Of a stretch of 64,000 nucleotides of DNA, positions 23,401 to 37,400 are shown one piece after another. The position numbers were made by a program, and so were the translations under genes. The stretch is from Ascidia mentula. Lineage: Eukaryota > Chordata > Ascidiacea > Phlebobranchia > Ascidiidae. The notes under the pieces are model-generated. The model made no database searches and was not told the DNA's origin. It saw only the letters and a program-made list of their open reading frames with translations. Location: positions 17,799,001 through 17,863,000 of the forward strand of contig OX387204.1 in assembly GCA_947561715.1 (NCBI GenBank). Direction: 5' to 3'. How positions within the stretch are numbered: position 1 is the first letter of the stretch; each line of letters begins with the position of its first letter.

Positions 23401-25480
23401 AGTCATAGTTCCGTCCACCGAACACCATTGTGAACGCTTGTGTGTTTTGAGCATGCAGGTTTTGGTGCCTGTTGGAGCAGTCGCCCTTGTGTAAATAGGA
23501 GTCGCTTTAATAAGGGAGTTATAACGCTTAGGTGTGGAGCTGTTTGAAAGCTCGGCAAAGTTTAATGCTCTGTTTGATGGTATGGCAACATCTTTGCTGT
23601 ATTGAATCGAAGGTTTGAGTTCGTTCTACAACCTTTAGGCTATATACGTTGAGATGCTGCTGAGAGGTATCGTAATGCACAGAACTATTTCGTTATATAT
23701 AGTTGCTGGTTTGTAAATATATCATCTTTTGACAAGAGTGCTATGTCGTGTGCGGTGTGTGGAATAAATGATCTTGTATTTAAAAATCAATCTCGACTGA
23801 CCGTAGAATTCAATAGGAATTGTTAAAGAGGCGATCAATTATATCATGAATATCCATGTCTTCCTTAATTGTTTAAATCACGAAAAAACTTCGTGCGTGT
23901 GCGGTTGCCATGGACAGATTTCTTGTGACGTCACTCGCTCAAACAGCAAACCTTGTAGTCTGATCGTGTGGGTTTTCAGAATCGTGCGTGAGGAACCATC
24001 AGGTTTAGTGAACTTTGGGTGATGACTCAATCTCATCACATACGTATGTCTGCGAACTTAATTGCTGTGACGTTAGTTCGCTTGTGTACAAAAACAACCA
24101 TCAATTTGCTTAAAAATCTTGGCGCTATACGGTTGGACAACGATGGGCCGAAATTAATATTTTCACTGCAGTCATGGCAACAGTAAAGTTTTAAGAACCG
24201 TGCAGCAGTCAGGAGGTTCGGCCTCCTTCAATCGCCTTTTGTTTTCGAGAAATTCATTAAAATTCAACACAAAAGCGGAGTGAAGTGGTTTAAAGTCGTG
24301 CTCGATTGCCTCAGGGAGGTAAAACTGTAAAAACAAGCAAGGTGTCAGTCCATTGAGAGTGTGCTGGTAAAGCAAATAAGTGGACTGCAGTGTTTAAACA
24401 GCAGCTTCTCCACAGTGAAGATCAATGCTGGCCATTAGCTGAAACTGTTCGACCGCTAAACTGATGGAAAGAGGAAGCGGACTTTCGAGGTATTGTGGAT
24501 ATTGCCATTCGGTCTCTGTTTGTCGTTTACTATCGACAGCGACACAAACAATGCGATCGGCGTTTTCCGCTAAATATTGACAGGGGTTTGTGGGGAAATT
24601 AAAGTTGTTCGGAATAAGCCTCGACCAACGCCAGAAAGGAGTCGCGCCATTTGTGACGTAAATTTTGTTCAGTCACGCACACAATTAAATGCGCATGAAT
24701 GAAAGGGCTAACTTGGTAGTACAAAGTTGAAAGGAAGTGTGCAAGTGGTTATGGGTGGAAAAGTTTGCGTTTCTGGTCAGCTTAAGCTTTAAATTTCATT
24801 AAGCAAATGTTAATATCGACCCATTGTCTAGCTCAGTAACTTGATGTCTGTGAATTCGGCAAACGTTAGTTACACGTTGAAGGTTCATCACTGGTAAACA
24901 CGGGTGATTATTTCAACCCTCTGTCCGCAGTCGTTTTGTTGAATTATTTACACTGGCAGATACGAGCTGCGAAATGTTTGTTTGAGAGTTGAAAAGCAAA
25001 CAGGAAATTTTCAACTCAGTTGTTTTTTCACTTAACTTACAAAGCACCCGGCCTTATAAGGTAGAAGCTCGTGACGAGGTATTTGGCAAAGGAGTAAGAA
25101 AACACCACATTGTCGTGGGCATTTTTGAAGCTGCAGCTTTGTTAATGTGATTAGATTTGAAACCAGTCTTCATATCTAATGTTTTAGTTACAATTTTTTA
25201 TTCGGGTTATGCTAATGCCGAACAGACAGAAATATTTTTTGTTGTTTAAGCTGCACAAGGAGCCAGGGCGTTACCAAAGCGGCCTGGACCACACTTGGAC
25301 CAATCACATGGACCTTAAAATAAAGGCAAGCCGGTTATAATTGTAACAAACTTTGTAAATCTTATTATCCAAGCAGGTTTTAGGCACACTAAAATCCACT
25401 ATGCTGTCGATAGCGTCTATATAATAAAGCAAGGGGAACAACCCACATATCTGCCAAACTTAAAGACATCACGCCACACG
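20476..25480. other. Five-kilobase gene-free stretch
   Basis: No coding exon, tRNA or clear transposon seen. From about 22.7 kb to 25.4 kb even chance reading frames over 60 codons are nearly absent. The plus strand is rich in T and G, with many TGTG and TTTG runs. At 22400-22440 a block reads, on the minus strand, CCTGAGGAAGCCTAGCGG and then GTGAAACGTGG; this resembles short conserved motifs seen near 3' ends of some retroelements, but it is isolated. The right end presumably holds the CRACD promoter. Confidence 0.4.
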
Positions 25481-28400
25481 ATGGCGTCGTCGAGTGTTGA
25501 TGTTATCGAAGGTATGTTGCGACAAGATTTTCCCAACGCAATTTGTCAATGTTGGTTTATTGGGATAAGGGGCCGTAAACCACAGTTAAAAGAATGCGGT
25601 TCTGAAACAAACTAATATTGCTATGAACATCAGGGCGCCCGTCCATATGCCAAATATAAAACCTAACCGGGATTATTGGGTTCGAATCCCGGTGTAGAAT
25701 AGAAAAAAACAATAAGTTTAAGTCTTTATAAGCAGAATGTTCACAAGTTCATCACTTAGCGCCTTGCAACCAATGCAGCACAGCGCGTGACAACCGAAGG
25801 TCGTGTGCCCCCTATTTGTTTGTATTGCAACCTTGAAGCTGTGTTGTCATATATTAAATTATCTCAGCCACTTTTAGCAAAACTACGTTGGCCTTTCAAG
25901 TTATTGCTACTTACCCGAAGTATTACGCTCATACAATATTGGCAATGACCAGATTGCAATCAACTCCAATACCTTAGGGACGTAAATCAAGGCATTTTGA
26001 ATTGAAAATGATTGTAAATGCGATCGAAATTCTTGCAAATGAATTGCGCATCAGTTATATGATATGGGGTATATCGTTCGTCCAGAAAATTGTAATACCC
26101 ATTTGACAGTTGCAGGAGAACGCAAAAAGTTCAAACCTTTTCGTGCCTTCAAGCGAATGTTCCGGGATGGTAAGAAGGGAGCTAAGTTGAGTAAATCGAG
26201 AGGAAATCTCACCGATCTTTCAGAGGACGAGGGGGAGCCTGGCGGCTACAGGTTGGTGTGCGCATTTCATCCTTAATTGCAAGCGTATTACCTCGCATGT
26301 GTTCGGCATTTAATGCATTATGGGTTGCATAAACACTAAAACCTCGTATTGCTCCAACCAAACCTTAACTATTTTCATTTCCCATCAGATCGGTTTTGCG
26401 TCAGTTTTTACCTCAACGTGTTATTATCATCGAGCATTAATATTATTGGGTAATAAAGATATTTCCACCTATACGCCACAACCTGGAATCGTGCGGGGCG
26501 CCTTTAATTTATGTTCTTTACAAAGGAACACCTTAATTTATTGCTTTTCCTGTTTCATGCTTGCTTTTTAAACCGCACAATACCATGTTGTATTCTAAGG
26601 TACAAAGGTCCGTACGCAGCAAGCCCTCTGAACCGCAGGATTAGCCTTTCGCACGATAGTATTTTTACTCCCGAAGTCGCCCAGCTATCGGCGGACTTTC
26701 GCCGAACAAACCCGACAAAATCCGAAAATCACCCGACCACATCCGAAGAACGATCTTCGGAGGATCAAGTCCCGATAGCTGGTTCGTCGGAAAAGGGCGG
26801 TTTCAAAGACAACGAAAAGAATCGTGACGTAAGTCAATGCTATAGACAAACAAAGAATTATGTTTGTTACAATGACTATCACAATTAACACAACACTTGA
26901 CCTGGACTTTCAAACCCTTGAACAACCTCGAAAATAAAACAATTATCAGCGTAACACAATCGTGAATGACTGTTTTCCTGCTTTACAGATGAAAGAGAAA
27001 ACATCAACGATTGCTCAACAACTCACTATGTTACTGAACAGAAGTCTTGAACCGAGTACACCTAAAGTAGCAACTGAAGAGGTGAGTTATGCACACGAGC
27101 GCCATCTATGTGTAAACACTTCCCGTTCATAATTCAAATATTAAACATTGGAACACAATTTTCACACACAACAGTTGTGTCGTTATGGTTTATTGAACAC
27201 CATTCGGACACATCGGAGATAATAAATTGGAATTTTTTACCTTGCAAGATTAGCTTCCATCTAAAGTGAATTGTCCCAATCATTTCAATTAAATTTATTT
27301 CTACTATTGGATAATCCAACATGCAACACTCCAACGAATGTACAACTATATCTGCCATTTGCATAAGACTAACCGTGTTGTTTAGCTTAATTGCCAAAAT
27401 CCAAAAACACTTAACAAAATCAACAACCCAACACACACAGCATTTTCGACAGAGGCGAAGCAAGTTCAGTGGCGTTTGCACTCCCATTAACGTAAAACGC
27501 TGCGCTCTCGGGCGAGCGAGCAAATCCAAAATCGATGACCATAAATCTGATTAACGTGTCTAGAACTGCATGTTGGACTGGGCCTTGTCGTCGAAACGCG
27601 GGCCGGAGATTGATTGGGAAAAAACACGCTAGTATTAGCATCCTATGCGATTCAATGCGCATTGGACTGGTTGTTTTTCTGACTCTTCCGGTTTACGTCA
27701 GTGCCATGCAGCTGTAAGATCAGACATCAGGCCGTGTTTGAATAGACGGAGGTGAAATACAGACACGGCGTTGGTGTATACGTCTGAAACATACACCAGG
27801 TTTCTATGGCAGGGTAAGAGATGTGTTTTGGGCAGTTTGTACGAAACAGTGTGTTACATTTCACAGGGTTACTAAAATCATAGGAAAATTGTGTTGTCAA
27901 CAGCTGGTAAAAATTGTATCAAGGGCAATGATTGTCGTGGTAAAGTCTTACATGCCGCTGATCCAATTCCCCATGTTATTTAATGTATTAGAAAGTACAA
28001 GATTAGATGGAGGTAAATGGTTTATGAAGTTCGAGACCTATGTGGCCGTTGTGCAGAAACGGGAGCATGCAAATGCAATATCCTGTGCGTTCGTTATTGA
28101 GCTTATTTGGGAGGATGATTCTACCTGGGAGAATTAAGCACACCACTCCGCATACAATGAAAACCAAGTTAGCAAACAACCAAATACGGGCAACCACTTT
28201 TAGTCGCCAGGGCAAAGTACTAAACTGTGCATGCGACAATCGATGTGACGAATGACCCAAGAACAGTGATTTTATGCAGGTTTTCTATTCTAACATTGGA
28301 ATGGAGATATGCTTATGGAGCAACGGTATGCCGAAGCCTAGATTTAAAGAACGCCTGCAATGCCCTCGGGCAAATTTTAAAACTCGTAGTAGCAGTCAAT

Positions 28401-31400
28401 GCACCGCGGAGTCTGATTTCCAGTAGGTAGATAACAGTGAGAAAATGAGACAGTTTTGGACGAAATAAAACAGTATAAGATTGCATTTTTACTTCCTCAA
28501 ACATAATACTCAGTATCTTAATGTAGTGTTGCCTGCCGAATGTTGGTGAGGTTGGACAGAAGCGTGCGATTATGTGGCGGCAACGTATCATTGACATATA
28601 CAGTGCGTGGGCTGCGGTCGTTACGTAGCAGTGCCCTATGTACTTGACCTACAGCAGCCGCCCGAGTTAGGAAATGTGTGTTGTTGGAACTAGGTGTGGT
28701 TTTAGGTATAACCTATTTATGGTTAAGGATTAGCTAAGGCTTAAATGAGGCACTTTTAAACAAACAGGAGATGAATTCGTTTAGCGTTGCTGGTATTGTT
28801 TGAAATCAGCGCAGCAAAGATGTTGCCACCCATTACTTTTTACATGAGGACAGGCAGAAAGAGTTAGAGGAGTTAGAGGTAGCAAACAATTAGGTTATAA
28901 TTTTCCAGTCGGTTTATTTCTTTTCGAAATAAAACCGATTCTTTGAGTAATAAATGCATGTTATGCGTACCAGGAAACGCTCAAGTGGGCATCGATCTAT
29001 TCAAACAACAACGTGAACCCGAAAAATACATAGAAACCGGAAATGGTAAATCATATGTGGTCTCTATACACGAGACCGACCTGCAACATCTGAGCCTACT
29101 CTCAGTTATCTCGCATTGTTTGCCGAGTCAGCCCGTTGAAGAGGTACAACCGCGTGTGTAGATCGTACTCTGTCATGATGAACTACTGTTTGGGAAGGCC
29201 GTAAAATTTGTGTTTGGTCGTTTTTCTTGAGCAAAGAGAGAAAGTTGAGTTAGGACTCAGTGTTGATGGAAGAAAGTTGTTTCGCGGGTCCACGCTGCCC
29301 GTATTTATGTGTAGAACGACCTAGTGTTGTTTACACTGACATAAGAAGGTACCGGTGGTTTTAATGGAAGCGACGCTTTCACCTCAAGTTGTTTCAAGCC
29401 ATAGCTATGGGAAGTTGCAGCAAAATTACACATAAGGAATTCCAAAGCTCAAAAGGTCTGAGCAATGTGATAGAGGGCGCTTTAAAATCATGCAGCTTAA
29501 AAAAATTGCAGAGAACAAATGCAACAAAAATGGTGCATGAGGTTATTAGTTCGCAGTTTATGTCAAAGGGTCTGCAGATATTTTAACAATTCTTAGCATG
29601 CTGGTGTATCGAAAGATCTTACATTTTCACTGCAATACTTAAAGTTGCATCGCAAACGAAAATTAATGAATTAAATTCCGTGCCGTAGGAAAAACAACCA
29701 ACGAACTTCGTAAATATCTGCTTAAATTGTATTTGTTACAATTGGGCAGCTCATAGTGCACTAATAGCCACTTGTATCCATAAAATGGGCTGAAGCAAGC
29801 AGCAGGAATATCAACAGCACATAAATATGCCGATAAAACTTCGAGCAACCAAAGACAAACAAGAAGAAAAAGATGAGAAAGTGCGCAGTGGGATTTTCTC
29901 CCGTTTCAACAGCAAAAAGTCCCGGGTCCCACTGACAACATCTGATCAAAACCTTAACCTCCAATCATCGTCAAACAGACCTAAGATCTCGTCCAAGGGA
30001 AAAAAGAAACGCAGGCCCGGGAATGACGAACCTTCAAATAGTGAGGAATCGAAGGAAAACGCGGAGAAAAAGAAGGGAGAAGAAATAAGTGATGAAAATG
30101 CTGGGAAACGTGGAGGAAGCGTTTCAAAATCGTTTAAAATATCGTTGGCACCATTGAGTGCATTTCTTGCGTCCAAAAGCGAAAAGTTCAAATCGGGCCG
30201 AAAGCAAAAGGTATAAAGATGGGTAGCCACGTAAAAATACAAGAAAATGACAATTGAAGCCAAGTTTGGCGGCAAAAGACTGCATAGATCCAAAAAGTCA
30301 AACAAATTATTTCACTTTATCTCTTGTCTGGAATTCGTACTAAGACCTATGTCATAACTATCACTAATACATCAGCATTAGGGACCACTTCGGGAGTTTG
30401 ACTTTGCGGTATGGAGTTGTTCGGATAGAAAATATGGCGAACAGTACACACCATACTGTCACACTTGTGGCGTGGAGTTTGTAGGTTGTTTTTAAGCAAT
30501 GCATAAAAGTTGTCGAAGCGCCAGGGAAAACTGATGGCAATTTAAATTAATTGACTCATATTTAAAGTCAATATGTCGACGGCGATAACTTTTCTATTAT
30601 AAATTTCAGGGCTCCAAGGAATCAGAACCGAAACCCACAGAAGAAACAAGTTCTCCGACAGTTGAGATTTCGCCACCCGAAGCCGACTTATCACCAGGTA
30701 ATATTGGTTTCGGTGCTCGAGTAGAAAAGGAAAAAGTCACAAAATAAACTGAGCACTATTGGAAGCAACAGCACACGACAGAGGTTCACAAGAAATTTCA
30801 ACAAAAGGTTTAGAGCAAAACATATAGCCAGAAACACTCAAGCGTGCGTGATAAAATACCAGGGGTGGCTCGCCTTTGAGCCTAAAGACAATGTCATTCT
30901 CAACTCTTTAAATTTTTGAAAATCATCGTTGTGGCGTTTTAATCATTCCAACAAAGTCGTTCCGATTCAGTTACGTCACTGCCCTTGGTTGCCAAGTAAC
31001 AGTTGCGTCTCAATTGGCTGCAATCTGGCCGCCCCAGTTACGGTGTGGCGGACATTCATTTGGGTCAAGGTACGCGTGACATACAACGACAGTAGCAATG
31101 ATGGAAGACTTTGAAAGCAAGGCAACAGTTGTTAGTGAAGTAACTTGTGGTGCAGTGTAGACTGAACCGTAAATGATTGCTAAAATGTTGTAAGATTCTG
31201 TTAGAGCTGCAACGGGCAGACTAAACAACTGCAAACAGAAGTATAACGCTACTGTTTGTGTTAACAGTGACAGCAATACGCAGTGTAATAGCTAAATACA
31301 TAGTCGCTTTGTTAGCTTTAATATGACAGCACAAAACGTGATTGTTTCGTTTGTTTACCACTTCAGCCTTAACACTTTCTTTAATTTGGAACGTAATCCT

Positions 31401-34400
31401 TTTTGTTGATGCTGAGTTGCAGAGGTAAACGTTTCTAATGACCCACAACTAATTGTGTGTAAACACGCAATTATTTGTGGCTTAGCTGTGTGTCATGCAA
31501 CCACTGCGTTCCCCTCATTTCACCCCGTGCTTATAATTGTGCACGAAACTACCAACACTGCTCGTCGAATTCACTAAAATTACAACAGGGTATGACGCCA
31601 ACCAAACAGTTGAGCAAACGTTTGCAAATAACTTTTAATTAGTTTGAGTCACAACTCAGATGTATAAGGTTGCAAGTTTGCACAGAAGTTTGTAATTATG
31701 TTAGTGAGCGCCAAAGAGCAAGTTCGCTATCGCAGCTCATGTATTTGTGAACTAGGTGCTTGTTATCGGGTCCTATTGATTCTTTAGAAAATGCACAGAC
31801 GTTTTAAATATAAATGCCTTTAATTATAGCCGGTGGGTTTTACTGTCCGTAGCATTGCAGAGAAAAACAGACTGTTTTGGAAATCGCTTTTGATCGCCGC
31901 CGAATGTTTGGTCTGTAGGTCACGTGACTGCAGAGCGACGCGCGTCATGCGTTGTAATGAAAGACGAAACTATGATATATGTAACCCGAGTACGCGGGAC
32001 GCTTTGTTCCACACCCGTCATATTTGTTTCAGCAACAACACACAACTGTGTGGGTCTCTTACAATTAGAAACAGGAGTGTAGTAAAGTGGTAATATATAT
32101 CCGGCACGGGAAGGACAAAACCGAGGAATGCTTAGGTTGACAATCTTTTAGGCAAAGACGCGAAGTTTTAGTTCGATATGAGTCATAACAACGAGATTTT
32201 TCAGCGAGGAAACAAATGAAATGCTTGCAGTGGATGTTTTGTATCGAAATGAACCGGGTTTTGAAAGCAGGTTGTGTGAACGTTAGCACAGAGTCAATGA
32301 ATCACAAATTGACGCACAATATATGGTGTTCAGATTCGCGGGCATTTCAACAGACTGGCAGTTTATTCATTATTAAGGTCACGTTAAACCACAGTTGTTG
32401 GTTCGCGTCATAAAAGACAACTTCAATTCCCAGTCCAGGTTGTTACAACATGATTTGGAGGTTGCAAAGATTTTTTTTAATCGTGTATCGATTTGCTTGA
32501 ATAGCCTTGATAAGATGTACGTCAATCCGAACTAATTTACCGTTTGCATTGCAAACGGGCAACAGCCTTTGTAAACAACATGTTATAAATACATTTACCC
32601 AACGCGTTAACCAGGCGCCACTAACGATGGAAAACCAAAACCAATCCGACACTGTAATGAATTCTTGACGATCTTCAGTGGTCACGGCCTCATTGTAACT
32701 ATTAAAATCCAATACCGAAAATCGTTTATTCCATAACGTGTCTATACGTACGTTTGTCTGTAATGATACTCATACAATTTCAATACTTTGTTGTGATATA
32801 AAAAAGTTGACCACCCGTTGCGAACAAATTTTGCCAAAACATGATCCAATATTGTGTTAAATGTTGAAGAGATTATAAGACTGAACGGCATTTCAGCCAT
32901 TTCCCACAGAAGTTCGCAGACGTGTTTACAGGTCAAGGTTTAAAACTCTCGAGTCTCGCCAACCACGTTGATCTGTCAATCAAACATCGCTCGCGACGAC
33001 GGGGGAAGGTTACGTGTCCATTGTTACACGACAAAACGTCACCAATCGCGTTTCGCGCGAGCGGAAAGACTTCTCAGGCGCTCGAGCTGTCATTTTTGTA
33101 GAGCGTATGAGGTTTTTAACAAATGGTCGAGATACAAGGTGGAAGTTTGTGTTTCAAAATAATGTTTACTATTGTGCTACAATATTCTGGTTAGGAAATA
33201 CCGATAATCGCCATTTTCTTACTTAACCTACTATGTTTGTATTTTAAATTGGGTCAACATCATTTTAGAAACTGACAAATTTATGATATTGATTGTTTTG
33301 TTTTCCAAAACGTTGATGTAGAGCAATATACCTTAAAAGCCATTCCTCCAGGGCTGCTACGTGTTTTTGTTGTGCGCACGAAGGTGTTTGTTGTGCAGAG
33401 GGCGGTTTGAATAATGCACACTTCAAAGTGCAGCTACTGGATCGGCGTCACATCACGTTTTCGCGCCACTTCTCTCCGTTTAACGCTACGCAAAGACAAC
33501 AGGATGTTGCGGCTTGCTGCGACATCTTCCACCAACCAGCCCTATTGTGGCCCCGACCTTTGTGACTGCGCTTGGTGGGAGAGTTGCAAAACGTGGGACT
33601 GGAGTTCTTCTGCTAGCTTGGAAAGATAGTCCAGCGACAGGCAGGAGTTAGAATGAATGCTGATGGTTGATTTCATGTTGAAAAAAGCACCGGTGGTTTC
33701 AGATAAGCTTTGCAATACAAGATAAGACAAAACTAGTGCGATTAACAAAGTGCATTTAGGGTAAAGGCTTGAAGGCTGTACTGGTTGATGTAAGTTAGCT
33801 ATTGTGTAAGTGTATGGTGCAATTGTATCTAGCCCAAACCTTTATTGGAAAAGTGTGTAAAACTGGTATTTTTGATCACTTGAATTGCATCAAAAAATAG
33901 AAAAAGGGTCGCACCCGATTCTTTAGAGACGTGATGTTTTACAGCTGGCTGGCGTTATATGGCAGAGCAGTGGGGACGCGTGTAAACTATGAGATGAATT
34001 GGCATATGGTGATTGATTGAGCACTAGGTTCCTCGAACTAAACACGGCAGCATGTCACGCTTCTGTGTACACTGATGGTTGCCATCAGATTATGATAACA
34101 GTATATTGACTTAACAACGTTTTAAGTGACAGGACTGCTACTTGAAAGGGTTTGCATTTATTTCTGCCGACAAACGACACAAAAAAGCCTTATTTAATAC
34201 CGTGTGTGTAAAAAATATGGCTGGTTCATTAACTTGTAAGCAATCGGGAGTTAAGTGCCGCGGTAAGAAACTATACTGAAAATAACACTTCCAGTTATTC
34301 ATCAACTTAGCTCTTTGCAAACGTTGCAGTGTTGCTATTACTTCCTTATGTTGCACGCTCTCGCAGGCTCGTGGGTAGTGAATAGACTTCGGTATTATTG

Positions 34401-37400
34401 CTGCTATAACAATAAGTGTGCTCAGATATGGATACGGTGTTGGGCGGTACTTCACAACAACCCTTTCTCAATAACTCGGCGGCATACGACAAGATCGCAG
34501 CCAGACCGAAGAATCGCAAAACTAGGACAAGAGGCCAAAAGGTAAGGTGGTTTAATGAGAACATTGATGTGTTCAGTGGTGTTGGTATGGATTGTTTTAA
34601 AACTTTTCTTTGTAACATTAACCCATGTTGGAAGCAAATTTAACATGCCAAATGCCTTTTTCCCAACCTAGTGCCTTTGGTGTTTAAAATATAGTAATAC
34701 AGGAGAGAAGTGTTTACAAAAAGAGTTAATGCTTGCAAAAAATACTTTTTTATGGTTAATTGAGTACAAACAATTTCATTTTATTACCAGAGACCTGTCT
34801 CAGCTATAGTGAAAAGTACAGAACCAAACAGCTTCTGGAACAGTGGAGATGATTTGTTCAACAAAACAAGTTATTCATTTAAAGGTAATATCATACACTT
34901 AAGCATACAAAATGAACAATAAATGGAAATATTTACTGCTGCTTGCTGCATCAGCAATTTGTGCCTGGTCATATTGTTGCACTTAGGATGTGACATCATG
35001 GCTATACATCCCCATGCAATTTATAGTGTACAGACATGTCAGATCACTCTAGCCATGCTAAAAATACACCCAGGCACAAATTGCAATGTGGTGTGCACAT
35101 GTACATTAACGTCATGCACATTTGCCATTCAATGCACACTGCAAATAATAATTGATATTTGCACTAAATTAATGCAAACAATTTTTTTGAACAGAGCCCA
35201 GGTCAGAGTCATTTGTCCAAACAGAGAAGGTTTTGGAATCACCAAAGGAAAAAGAAAAGCCTGAAGAAAAGGCTACTGTCAAGAAGACGCACTCGTTTAA
35301 AGGACCAAGCGTAATGTCTCCCCTTGAAGACATTAAAATGATCAAACTAAGAAAAACACCAACTGAAGAGAGGAATGATTTCACATCTCCAACCACCAAC
35401 AGCGCTGATAACAAAGACATCAAATCCACACCAAAGTCAGGCCCATTACCTAAACCCCGGTGGAACAAAGTACCCAACACTCCTACCAGTCCTGTTGCGA
35501 CTGAAAGTCCAACATCGCCCGACAATAATGTGAGTAAATATTCTCCACCAAAAGTAAAGAAGAGGACAGAGTCGTCAAATAAAAGTTCAGAGAGTGAAAG
35601 CACAAAAAAATCTGGCTTTAAACCAAATTGGCTGAATTTGACACCAAACAAGAATGAAAACAGCAGTGAGGAGACACAAAAAGTGGAATCGCCTCCTGAA
35701 AAAAGCATGAAGAAGTTGAGTCCAGTGGATAATGTTAAACCAATTACCACAAAAGAAGACAAAACTGATGAAGACAAAACGCCAAAAGAAGAAAGCAATT
35801 ACCTTGCTGTGCTGGAAAAGAAAAGAAACGAGAGAAAGGACAGTTTTAAAAAAGATAAGTTGAAATCGCCGATTATAGCAAAAACAGAAGAGAAAAACAT
35901 GGATTCAGAAAAAAGCAAAGAAGTTGATGCAGAAAGTCCACAACAAAATCCATTTGCAAAGTTAAAGAAAGTTAAAAAAGATTCAAAGGAAACCAGTTCA
36001 TCACCCAACACTGAACCATCTTCTGTTCAAAGTTCTCTTGTTTTGGATGAGGAAACTGCAAAATCTGCCAGCCCTGTGTCAAAACTTGCATTTTTTAAAG
36101 CAAAAATGGAAGATGACAAATCGTCAAATACAAAACCAGTAGAAAGAAAGCATTCTGGCAGAAAAAGCTTTCCAGCAAAACCAGTTGTAGTAGAAAAGGA
36201 GTCAATTGTTGGTTTTAAAGCAAAAATGGAAGATGACAAATTGTCGAATACAAAACCAGTAGAAAGAAAGCATTCTGACAGAAAAAGCTTTCCAGCAAAA
36301 CCAGTTATAACAGAAAAGGAGTCAATTGTTGGTTTTAAAGCAAAAATGGAAGATGACAAATTGTCGAATACAAAACCAGTAGAAAGAAAGCATTCTGACA
36401 GAAAAAGCTTTCCAGCAAAAGCAGTTATAACAGAAAAGGAGTCAATTGTTGACAACCCATCAAAACAAAATAAAGAAAATGCAACTACTAATGAAGAAAT
36501 TAAATCACCTCTTGTTAAAACTGCCTCGAATACATCAACCATTTCCAAACAACATGACAATGAGCCTTCGTCCATCTTTCCAGTTAAGTTACGAAAGACG
36601 TCAAAGAGCAGCAAGCCACAAACAAAAGATCTTCAAAATGAAGAAAAGAAAGATGACAGCAAGAACACACCACATTCAAAGCAACTTTCGCCAACTGACA
36701 AGTCCAAACCGAGCATTAAGGAATCACATAAATCGTCCGGTGATTTAATTTCTGATAAAAAAGTCAACACAATAAAAGTTGATGAAAATAGTAACTCAAT
36801 TACAAGGGAGGAAATAAAAAAAAATGAAATCAAAAAGTCACCAAAACCTTCTGCTTCTAACAGCAAGGGGCATTGGCAGTCTAACAGTTCCAAAGAGCAG
36901 TTGGTAAAGAAAAGTGATTCACTTCCTGTAAACAAGGATGAAACCAGCAAACAGAACAGTGAGAAAATTGTTCCCAAGTGGAAAATCCCTACAAAGCCTG
37001 AAAAGGAAAATAATAAAAGTGCTTCTCCACTCAGCAATGGGCAGAAGAGTGAAAAGACTAGTACACCTGTGAAAAGTCCAACACCCAAATCTCCATCAAA
37101 GTCAAATTTTGTTTCTGGCAGCAATTATCGAACGTCGTGGAACAAAAACAACAGCAACATTGTGATAAAGGACACCAACGATGCAATAAAGATGTCAGGG
37201 CCGATTGAAATAAAAGAACACCCCCTTGAAACTGAAACCAAGCCCAATTCACCTCCCATTGTTGCTAAGAAACCCAAGATCAAAAGGAAGTTGTCCTCCA
37301 AGCAAGCAGACACTTCCACTGCTGATAAGCCTGTGGACACAAAACCACCTCCAGAAAAGGAGGTTAAAAGTCTTACCAGCCCTGAAGCAACTGAAGAAAA

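Noticed and set aside
35169-35798. A 209-codon minus-strand frame with serine/leucine-rich hydrophobic content
   Set aside because: It is the complement of the same biased exon; no splice context and no domain.
36027-37340. Long minus-strand open frames opposite the CRACD large exon
   Set aside because: They are shadows of the lysine/serine-rich coding strand (AAA/AAG codons read as TTT/CTT) and the plus frame has matching splice phases and family motifs.
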